DNA of 64,000 nt, taken from Monarcha castaneiventris obscurior. Taxonomy: Eukaryota; Chordata; Aves; Passeriformes; Monarchidae. Below, one piece after another: positions 34,591 to 43,667 of this stretch (the first letter of the stretch is position 1; each line of letters starts with the position of its first letter). Below the pieces are notes generated by a model. The model saw nothing but the letters and a program-made list of their open reading frames with translations. It was not told the origin of the DNA and did not search any database. A program made the position numbers and the translations under genes. The stretch spans positions 9,379,501 through 9,443,500 of the forward strand of contig JAMPIT010000493.1 in NCBI GenBank assembly GCA_026261815.1, given 5' to 3'.

Positions 34591-36459
34591 GGGGCTCAGC
34601 AGATCCAAAGGAACAATGAGGGTCTAATTCCCTTTCTGGGAAGACATTGCAGAGAAAAAGATTTGATAAATGTCATTATTATTTTTTCCTGTGATGGAAG
34701 AGAAGCCTTAATTCCCCAAATATGCCAAGATGATGTTTGCAGTGAGCAGAGCTCGAAGTTTCCTAGGAAACATGAGTATTACCTTCCTCGGGAATGAGAA
34801 TTCAGAGGAGCAATTTGTTCTGAGAGGGAAAGGCTGTGTCCTTTTACCTAATGCAATCCAAATCTGGAGCAAGGAGGAAACTGAAGCAGAGGAGCACTGG
34901 AATGAGGTGCAGGGAAAAACGGGAGCTGCTCTGGTGGAAAATCTGAATGGGAAAGTGAAAATGGCATCAGATGGATAAAGATTTTTCTTTAAAGACCTCC
35001 CTTCTCCAGGGAGGAGGTGCAATGGCACTGCTCCTAAATTGAGTGGCTGAAGGTGCAAAAACCTCTTGAAAAACCAGCTTTTCTACCCAAAAATTTCCTC
35101 ATCAAGAGATGGAGTGCCCAGGAAGGAAGAGAAGGAAATACAACATCCCACGGATGGAGTGAAGCAGGAAATTCCCCCCTCCTGCATCTCCTGGATCTGG
35201 TTGGGGTTTGTGCACCTGGGACTTGCCCAGGAGGTGTTTGCACTTCTCAGAGCTGCCTCAGGCCTTGTTTCCATGAGACTTTCCCCGATGTTCCCTGGTT
35301 TTACAGATCCCTGGAGTGCCTGTCCTTGGCAGGGTGTGTTTGATCCCGACTTTGACTGTCAGCACCGGTGCCTTTTCACACTTCCAGCAGGAAAATCCAT
35401 CCTCCCAGCCCTGTTGTGTGACCACTGTGCTCTTCTGGCAGCGGTGGGGAGCTGTGAAAGAGAAAAGGATGGGAAAAGCAGCTGTCGGTGGTTTAATTGG
35501 CTCAGCCTTTTGTTCCCTGCTGAGTCAGACAAAAAGCTCAGGGATCTGCCGTGGTGCAGCTCTCCTTATCTGGGGAGCTGCAATCCGTGGGATTGAGGGA
35601 GCGTGGCTTTAATCCTCTCTGCTGGGAATGACCTCATGGCTGGGAGATTGCAGCGGGACCCAGGAATTCTTCACTCGGGGGGGTTTCATCTGGATATTCC
35701 GGGATTAAACCTGCTGGATTCGAAGGATTGGCCTCAGAATTTGATTTGTTTGTAGGGACAGGACACTTCATACAACCCATGGCATCCCCAGCTCCCATTT
35801 TATCCAGTACTGAGCCTAATCCTTGTTCAGGGAGTGGATTCCTTCACATTTTTGTTGTTCTTACACCGATCTGTGCAGAGATTCCAAGGTTTGCAATTCA
35901 GATCTGCATCTCTCAGCTGATCACTTACAGTGAACCAGCAAAGCTTTGCTCTGATAATCTTTCCCCTAAAAGACAAATTTTTGAAATTCCTTCCTGTTTT
36001 AGTTCTCCAGAGAGGGGCGAGGGATGATGCAGCTCAAATGATACTCTGGTGACATAACAAAGAACAGTAAAGGTCAGAGCAGATTAATTTGCTCCAGGAT
36101 CAGCTGGAGAATATTAAACCTCTTATCTGTAATCCTTTGATAACCAGTTCTATAATGTAATCATCAGTGTACATCCAATAACACACATGTTAATTACTTT
36201 GGAATTCTATTTTTCATTTTTAATCACAAGACATATTTTAAAGGATGCCCTGGCCGCCTCCAGCAGCCCCCACCAGTTCAAATAACTCATTTCAAATGAA
36301 GAAAAAAATTATATTTTTATGAGGTGGCTGGGGAAAAGTCAGCCTGGAAAATATCCTTCTGATGGGAGCATCTGTCACAAGTCAAAACGTTATTGCTGCT
36401 CCCTGGGGAGAGCCAGCCTGGGCACAGACAGCAGGGAAACGCTCGGGGCTGAGGTTTGC
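34591..36459. promoter_or_regulatory. Unique stretch with candidate conserved non-coding element (36080-36245)
   Basis: No gene is seen. The candidate block contains AGATTAATTTGCTCCAGG, ATAATGTAATCATCAGTGTA, ATGTTAATTACTTTGG and TTTTTAATCACAAGAC in repeat-free AT-rich DNA. This rests on texture only. The frame at 35066-35596 (176 codons) shows no known domain. Confidence 0.28.
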
Positions 36460-37282
36460 TGGGCAAACTTCGGCTTTATGGGACTGACAGCTCCTGTGTA
36501 AACAGGGGAAGGGAAAAAAAGGAAAATCACCATAATTTCTGGGTCATAAATATGTTTCTGTGAGAGCTGAGGCCCTACACGTGGCCTCCTGTCGAGGACA
36601 TCCATGAAGGTTTTATGGAATATTAAACATCCAAAAGCTGGATGTTGTGTCCAAGGTGGTTCCAGCCACTTTCTGGAGGGATTTAGGGGAGAAAGGGATG
36701 TTTCGTTCAGGTTGGGGGGATAAATCACCCTCTGAAGAGGCTTTTTAGCTCTCAAGTTGATGCCTTAGGTTTTAACTTTTATATTTTTCAAATTCTGTAC
36801 TGCTTAGAGTGTGACTCTGCAGTTCCTTGTAGCCTGGAATTTCTGCTCTCTCGTGCTGGGCAGACACAACAAAGCCTCTCCAGGCTTTGCCTTCAAGGAC
36901 AGCCAGGCTCTGCTAGGCCCAAAATGTGTAACCCAAAGACTCTAAGGGGGGAGCAAGCTGAGGGGAATTCCATCATTGAACTGGGGCTTTAATTGGAGAA
37001 TTAACCGTGGTATGCAAATGAACCAAACCTATAAAGGTGTGAAGAACTCGTGACCTGGGCTCCATCTTGGGGTCCATTTTTGGAGGCAGCCTCTGGCTCC
37101 CCCAGGGTGTGCCTTGAAGGCCTTCAAATAAACCCCGACCTTTATTCCCTTACTCCTGTCTGGTCTCTGTTTCTGGGTGGCTGCAGAAGGCATCAAAGTG
37201 ACCAGAGATGGTTCCTGGATGATTCAAACCCAACCTCCAGCTGGGAGGGAAAAGGTTGAGGAGCATTGTCCTGAATCCTGCA
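36460..37282. mobile_element. Family-2 LTR-like element (copy 2), split by a family-1 LTR
   Basis: The pieces 36460-36757 and 37196-37282 together match copy 1 at 33959-34348. Shared blocks are CGTGGCCTCCTGTCGAGGAC, TCACCCTCTGAAGAGGC, TTTTTAGCTCTCAAGT, then GACCA, CTGGATGAT and GGTTGAGGAG. The break falls exactly where copy 1 reads CTCAAGTGACCA without interruption. The right end, CCTGCA, matches the end of copy 1. The left terminus is diverged, and I could not find a target duplication for this copy. Confidence 0.75.
36758..37195 (+). mobile_element. Solo LTR, family 1 (copy B), nested in family 2
   Basis: It is 438 bp long, starts TGATGCCTTAGG and ends CAGAAGGCATCA. The 4-bp duplication AAGT lies at 36754-36757 and 37196-37199. 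TATAAA is at 37030-37035 and AATAAA at 37127-37132. It differs from copy C by about five substitutions and one G-run indel, roughly 1 percent, so the two are young. The sequence after the LTR is host DNA (family-2 continuation) without a primer-binding site, so this is a solo LTR left by LTR-LTR recombination. Confidence 0.92.
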
Positions 37283-38993
37283 GCCTGGGGAGGATGTTAC
37301 GGAGCTGGGTCTGAGGAACTCACCCCTCTCATCCCTGAATCCCTGGAAAATTCAAGTGTGGAGAGAAGGACCAGGGGATTTTGTGCACAGAGGATTTAAT
37401 ATTCATGGAGAAGGGGCAGTTTATTACACGAGATTCACAGGAGCATTTTCTCACAAAACCCATGTCCCACATCATTTCTATCTGAAATCCCAATCCCAAA
37501 CTTTGTGCCGTCTCCCACTGCCCTCCTGCTCTGGCAAAACCCCCTCTCCCCAACCCCTTGGAGAGGCAGAACTTTGTGCCAACTGCGCAGAAGTTCATCA
37601 AATATATCAAAGCTCATCTGTGACCCACACATTTCTGTCACCGCTCCGGAAACAATCAACCACCCTCTGCAAAGGAGCATTTGTGGGCGTGCTGCACAGC
37701 CTGAGCGTGCTCACGGCTTCCAGAGAGGGGAAAAAAATACTCCAGGGCTGAAAAATTAGGGAAAAACACGTCCGTGGATTGATCAGGACTTTTCTCTGAG
37801 CCAAAACATGGTTGTGCTGAAACACTGACTGCTCTGAACTGCTGAAGTGGTTTGGAGGTTTTTCACTCCCTCAATGAGTAAATGGGAATTTCCAGGTGTG
37901 ATTTGAAGGATTCTCAGTGTAGCAGTTGGGGAGGTTGTAGCAAACAGAGGGGTCAATCCTTCTCCCCTCCTTCCCTGAGGGAAGAGTTCAAACTGGGCTG
38001 AGCCCTGGTGGCTTGGGCCACTTTGTGGCAGAAACAGCAAATTCTGGTTTCCTTAAAGTCTTTGTTGGGAAAAAACCCAATCCCATGAGGACTCTGAGCA
38101 AGGGAATTCATACCTGGCTTCATCTCCAAATGCTCTGTAAAATCTGGATGTACCCAGTCACAAAAAGTTCTTCTCGATAATTCCAATGCCATCATTTCAC
38201 CGAAAAATTTCAAATCTCCAAACTCACCCCTTGCTTTCAGTGCCCTTTCCAAATTTCCTGATGCGAGACAGCAGTGAATGAACGAGTTCAGCAATTGCTG
38301 GGCTGAGGTGTGATGTCCCTCCAGAACAAAACAACCCCTGAAATTCCTTCAGATGAGTGTTTGGAGACATTCCAGCAGCACTGTCGGGCCTCCTCCTTCT
38401 GGATGGGTGCAGCATTTTGGGAAGGAGGTATTTTGGGAAGCCAGAGCCCCTCTCCTTCACCACCCAGCCTTTCTCTCAGGTGAGCTGCCTGAAGTGCATT
38501 TCTCTCTGAAAGAGCTGAGTCAGGGTGAAAACAAACCTGGGAGGTCTCCCCAAACCAACTTGCAGTTTATAGTTTAATTTTCAGGCCCTTCCTCCTTCAA
38601 CAAACACCATGTCCCAAACAAAATGCCTCCATCAACACCAAAATCACTTGGACAAGGCCACGGACAAGCAGCATGTACACTTTCCACTGATAGCTGACTC
38701 CAGCTCGTCATTGTCCTCAGAAAACAAGAAAAGAGAAAGGAAAGTTGACCCAAGGTGAATGCCTGCTCTGGGTAGTGCTGTAATGCAATAGGATTGATGA
38801 ATCTTTAATTGCAGTTGCTCTGCTGTAAATGCTTAATGAAAACACCATGTCCAAGTGGCTGTTGGAGGGTATTGGTGACCAGGCAGGTTACGAGGCTGTA
38901 AATAACCTCCCTGGGCACAAATCACAAAGGATCCACTTTTATTCCTCTTGCTTCTGTTCTCAAAACGGGATGCCAGGGCTGCAGGGGGTGTGA
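37283..38993. promoter_or_regulatory. Unique stretch; candidate conserved element near 38740-38910
   Basis: No gene is seen. The block around 38740-38910 has GTAATGCAATAGGATTGATG, AATCTTTAATTGCAGTTGC and GTAAATGCTTAATGAAAACA in repeat-free sequence directly before the TG-rich microsatellite. A regulatory role is speculative. Confidence 0.25.
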
Positions 38994-39680
38994 TGTGTAT
39001 GATGTGTGTTTGATGAGTGTATGATGTGTGTGATGAGGGTGATGAGTGTGTGATAAGTGTGATGTGTGTGTGTGATATGAGTGATGAGGGTGTGATGAGT
39101 GTGATGAGGGCATGATGAGGTTGTGATGTGTGTGGTGTGTGTGTGTTTGATGTGTGTGATGAGGGTGTGATGTGTGTGATGTGTGTGTGATGAATGTGTG
39201 ATGTGTGTGGTGTGTGTGATGTGTGTGATGAGGGTGTGATGTGTGTGATGTGGGTGTGATGTGTGAGTGTGATGAGGGTGTGATGTGTGTGATGTGTGTA
39301 TGATATGTGTGATGAGGGTGTGATTGAGGGTGTGATGTGTGTGATGTGTGTGATGAGGGTGTGATGTGTGTGATGTGTGTGATGAGGGTGTGATGTGTGT
39401 GGTGTGTGTGTGGTGTGTGTATGATGAGGGTGTGATGTGTGTGATGTGTGTGATGTGTGTGATGAGGGTGTGATGTGTGTGTATGATGAGGGTGTGATGT
39501 GTGTGATGAATGTGTGATGAGGGTGTGATGTGTGTGGTGTGTGTGTGATGTGTGTGATGAGGGTGTGATTGAAGGTATGATGTGTGTGATGTGTGTGTGT
39601 GATGAGGGTGTGATGAGTGTGATGAGGGTGATGAGGGTGTGATGTGTGTGATGAATGTGTGATGAGGGTGTGATGAGTGT
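38994..39680. repeat. TG/TGATG-rich microsatellite array
   Basis: About 690 bp is made almost only of GTGTGTGATG, GATGAGGGTGTGATG and GTGTGGTGTG units of varying length. It lacks stops on minus, giving a His/Thr-rich frame of 277 codons that is an artefact. Long TG runs can adopt Z-DNA. Confidence 0.96.
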
Positions 39681-39906
39681 GCAGGAATTACCCAGCAAGG
39701 CTTCCATCAGCTCGCCTGGGAAATCGCAGTTCGTGTGGGAAGGCGATTGCATCACTTGGAGCCCCTTTAATTAAACCTTTAAAGGTTGCTTTAGTCACAG
39801 AAAGGCTCGGGGCTCACAGCTCGCTGCCCTGCAGAGCCCTCGCTGCTGGTGACCCCGCTGGTGCCCTGTGCAGAGCTGGGCTGGGAGGGCAGGACTGATG
39901 AGGGGA
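39681..39906. other. Short unique spacer between two arrays
   Basis: About 225 bp of unique sequence (CAGGAATTACCCAGCAAGGC onward) separates the TG-rich array from the 31-bp minisatellite. Nothing else is recognised. Confidence 0.6.
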
Positions 39907-40530
39907 GGTAGGGGTCTCTTATCAGCACCCCCAGTCCCGTGGGGGTCTCTTGTCAGTATCCCCAGCCCTGCTGGGATCTCTCATCAGCATCCCAAACCTC
40001 CCTGGGGATTTTTATCGTCATCCTGAGCCTCATTGGGGTCTCTCATCATCATCCTGAGCCTCATTGGGGTCTCTCATCATCATCCCCAAACCCATGGGAG
40101 ATCCTCATGAGCATTCCCAGCCCTGTGGGGGTCTCCTCTCACCATCCCCAGCCCCATGGGGGACTCTCATCAGCACCCTGAGTCCTGTGGGCGTTTCTTG
40201 TCAGCACCCCCAGCCCCACTGGGGTCTCTCCTCAGCACATCCATCCCCACTGTGGTCTCCCATCAGCACCCCCAGCTCCATGGGGGACCCCTGCCACCAT
40301 CCCCAGCCCCATGGGGTCTCCCATCACCATCCCCAGCCCCATGGGGGACCCCTGTCACCATCCCCAGCCCCATGGGGGACCCCCATCACCATCCCCAGCC
40401 CCATGGGGGACCCCTGTCACCATCCCCAGCCTCATGGGGGTCTCCCATCACCATCCCCAGCCCCATGGAGGACCCCTGTCACCATCCCCAGCCCCATGGG
40501 GGTCTCCCATCAGCCCCCCCAGCCCCTGGT
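39907..40530. repeat. 31-bp minisatellite, about 20 copies
   Basis: The core unit is ATCCCCAGCCCCATGGGGGA then CCCCTGTCACC, for example T of TCCCCAGCCCC at 40330 and 40361. The left half (39907-40260) is diverged (CCTGAGCCTCATTGGGGTCT); the right half (40260-40510) is nearly uniform. Each good unit contains the palindrome CCCCATGGGG. Because 31 is not a multiple of three, the Pro/His/Ser-rich frames of 206 and 312 codons cycle through all registers and are not genes. Confidence 0.95.
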
Positions 40531-41913
40531 CCCTCACTGCCAGGTGCTGCTGAGCTGCCTCAGGTCCCTCCAGCCTCCCCCTGTGCAGAGCAGGGACTTG
40601 AAACTCTGCAATCTCACCCTTTGCAGCAAAAGCTTCCATGTTGGACTCGTTCCCTCTCTTGTCCTGCTTCCCCCTGGCTGGGAGAAGGGCGAAGGAGAGG
40701 AGGGAAGGGAGATGACCCCACTGAGTGTGGAGCGTCCCTCTGGCCAAGCACAGACTCCTGGGTGCAGAACAATTAAAAACAGGCTTCACATAACGATTTT
40801 TTTTTTTTTTTTTTCTGTGGAAGAAGGGAAGGGAAAGCAGCAGCAGCAGACAAGCTCAGGGCTGCTCTCATTCATGTGGCTTCCTGAAGCTTTTACTCTG
40901 CACCATTTACCCTGCATAAATCAATTGCCAGAATATCAGTGCCCTGCTTCCTTGTTTACTCTGGAAGATTATGTCCCATTAGCAGATTTGTCTTGTAATT
41001 GAACTGAAGTGTAAAATGCCGATGTCCTGACAACCCCAATGGTCGGGATTAACTGCTGCAGACATTTCTGTCCCCTTTTGAAACATTTTGATTGAGCATA
41101 ATTAATCCAAGTGAACTGATAGGATGATGGATGCTCCCAGCCCCGCTGGTTTGCAGAGGGAAGCACGGCTGGACACGAATATCATAACAAGATAAAGAGG
41201 TAGTGACAGGCAGCAGCTTCTGCTTTTCCAGGGCTTATTTCTCCTTCCTCTGACTAATTCTCAGAGGCAAGGCACAAATTTCACTGAGTGCCCAATTTCA
41301 GGTGGATGTACTGGTGTCAATTTGTTTTCAGAGCGCCCTGAAAGCGCGTGTGGAACTTTGATCCTCTGCCCGAGAGCTGGTTTGGGGTTTGGGCCCAAGC
41401 TCTGCTCACCCACGGCACTGTGAGGGCTGAGGATGATCAATACTGACCCCAACACCACCAGGTCTGAGTCACAGGTATTTTATCAGGGCTTTTTACTCTC
41501 CAAGGCTCTGTCAGGGTCACAGAATAGTGAACAGGCAGGAAAAGGTTTCCGAAAAAGCAGGACATGTTTATAAGTTGCATTAATCCAGCAGCAAAAGGGG
41601 TTTTTTCTGTCCCAGAAATTTTTGAATTCTTAATTTCTGTTCAGAATTTCGGTCCCAGACTGGATTCTCGAGTCTGCAAGAGGCTGAAGAGTTCTCTGTG
41701 AGGGGAGACAGGGGAAGCTGAGCACTGGCCATTGCCAGGTAACAGAGTTCAGGTGATTGGCGCTCACAGTCCCACAAAGAACCAAAGCTGGAGAGGAATT
41801 GCTGTTTTGGGGCTGTCTGACAGCAGTGGGACAAACCCAGGTTCCCTCTTCCCCCCTGCCCAGCCTGGCCTTTGCCGTGGCTGTTTACTCACTGTTGGTA
41901 CAAAGCCTCCCAC
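40531..41913. promoter_or_regulatory. Unique stretch with candidate conserved non-coding element (40900-41130)
   Basis: After an 18-T run at 40797-40814, the block 40900-41130 carries GCATAAATCAATTGCCAG, GGATTAACTGCTGCAGAC, GAAACATTTTGATTGAGC and ATAATTAATCCAAGTGAAC. It is repeat-free despite lying amid arrays. This is one of the better conserved-element candidates in the window by eye. No gene is seen. Confidence 0.32.
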
Positions 41914-42367
41914 TGATGCCTTAGGTTTTAACTTTTATATTTTTCAAATTCTGTACTGCTTAGAGTGTAACTCTGCAGTTCCTTGTAGCCTGGAATTTCT
42001 GCTCTCTCGTGCTGGGCAGACACAACAAAGCCTCTCCAGGCTTTGCCTTCAAGGACAGCCAGGCTCTGCTAGGCCCAAAATGTGTAACCCAAAGCCTCTA
42101 AGGGGGAGCAAGCTGAGGGGAATTCCATCATTAAACTGGGGCTTTAATTGGAGAATTAACCGTGGTATGCAAATGAACCAAACCTATAAAGGTGTGAAGA
42201 ACTCGTGACCTGGGGTCCATCTTGGGGTCCATTTTTGGAGGCAGCCTCTGGCTCCCCCAGGGTGTGCCTTGAAGGCCTTCAAATAAACCCCGACCTTTAT
42301 TCCCTTCCTCCTGTCTGGTCTCTGTTTCTGGGTGGCTGCAGAAGGCATCAGTTCTGAGAAGGCATCA
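41914..42367 (+). mobile_element. Solo LTR, family 1 (copy C), with 17-bp 3' extension
   Basis: It starts TGATGCC. TATAAA is at 42185-42190 and AATAAA at 42282-42287. The usual 3' end GAAGGCATCA is reached at 42350, but the flanks there do not match. After GTTCTGA a second GAAGGCATCA ends at 42367, and CCAC then follows at 42368-42371, matching CCAC at 41910-41913. The inserted unit is therefore 454 bp, with its last 17 bp a tandem extension of the U5 terminus. It is otherwise about 99 percent identical to copy B. No internal viral sequence adjoins it. Confidence 0.88.
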
Positions 42368-43567
42368 CCACCACATCTGCTCCAAGGCTCGGGGCCAAGG
42401 CAGTGGCTGAGGGTGTTTGTTATGGCTGGGTAATGGAAAAGGAGACACTGGGCTGGCAGGTGCCGAGAGCCGGGGTAAAAACACCAGCAATGTGTGGCTT
42501 TGCACTTGGCCTGAGCTGTTTTGATGTCTTCATTGTTTTGTTTTGCTGCTTTTAACCCTTCTCTGTAAAGAAAGAGGTTTTAGGATGCGAGGATAAAAAG
42601 ATGCTTTGCAGTTCTTCAGGGCTCAGCCTTTGAGTTCAGTTCACAGAGGCCGCTTTGTTCTTGTTTACCAGAAATATTTGAGTTTCTTGTCCCCGACCAA
42701 AACTAAGTTAAAATCTTGTAAAAAAAAGGGTATTATTGTGGTTAGTTCCTCTCGCAGATCCTGGAATTAGAGAAGCAGAAACAATATAAAAAAGGGGGGG
42801 GAAAAAAACTCAGATGAGCTGTGTTGCCACGTGCCTTTATTTTCAATTCCTCTGGAGAGAACATCATTTACTGTCTCACGTGTGAAAACAACACCCACAG
42901 CTTGACTCAGCTCCTGCAAACTCCTGCACACCGCACACCTCGAGCCAGAAACCGGGAGGCAAAACGAAATTATCCCTGAGGAGAGGGAAGAGTTTGCTCA
43001 GGTTGGGTTTGTGAGAGCAGCGCCGCATCCCTGGGCTGGAAGGTCAGCGAGCGCAGCCCCAGGGACTCATATTGTGCTTTATTACATAACTCCTATCTCC
43101 GGAATTAAAGCTTAATCCCAAACTGTGCCTGGGAACACAGATCAGCAAGGACTCGCTCCTGTTCTCAGTGACACAGCCCCCCTGTTTTCTGAGGGGACAG
43201 TAACACGAGCAGGAGCACCAGGGGTGATTTTTAATCCGAGCCCCTGTAAGGGAAATGAAGCAGCTGTCCAGAAATCAGAGGATTTTTGCCAGGGCTTTGA
43301 TGAAACAGCAGAGTTTTGTGTGGCACTGGGTGCCAAACACGCCGCTGATAGAAGCAATAAATCCCCATCCAAACCCTAAAAATAATATTGGGCTTGTTTT
43401 AAATTAAGGTTACAGAGTATGGCTTTCATTAGCCCCTGCATGGATCCTGAATAGCAATTATTACATATTTGTTCAGGTTTAAGTATTTTTATAGGATTTT
43501 CTTTTTTTTTTTCAGATCCTGTTAGAATATTTTTCCTATGGGATGGGGCTCATCTTTGTGAGAGGAA
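42368..43567. other. Unique non-coding stretch
   Basis: No gene is seen. Short A-runs and a G-run lie at 42721-42810. AT-rich sequence at 43380-43510 (TAAATTAAGGTTACAGAGTA, CAATTATTACATATTTG) may be a conserved element. Confidence 0.4.
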
Positions 43568-43667
43568 GAATGGCCTTGTGGTTAAGCCTGGCCTGCAATT
43601 TTGGAGATCTGGGCTCGACTGCTGGCTCTGCCACAGGCACCCTGGGTGAGCTCGGGCAAGGCATGGA
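43568..43667 (+). mobile_element. MIR-like tRNA-derived SINE relic
   Basis: AGAATGGCCTTGTGGTTAAG matches the A-box head. GATCTGGGCTCGACTGCTGG matches the B box (consensus GGTTCGANNCC). CTCTGCCAC and CTGGGTGAGCTCGGGCAAG match the core of the ancient amniote MIR/CORE-SINE type. The 3' half is lost. No functional tRNA is implied. The assignment is by memory of the consensus. Confidence 0.75.

Noticed and set aside
38922..39755. His/Thr-rich 277-codon frame
   Set aside because: It is a translation of a TG/TGATG microsatellite.
40064..41002. Pro/His/Ser-rich 312-codon frame
   Set aside because: It is a translation of the 31-bp minisatellite, whose period is not a multiple of three, extended by chance into unique DNA.
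36758..42367. Copies B and C as the two LTRs of one provirus about 5 kb long
   Set aside because: Each has its own 4-bp duplication (AAGT and CCAC). The DNA between holds host elements and satellites and no viral genes, and no primer-binding site follows copy B. They are separate solo LTRs.
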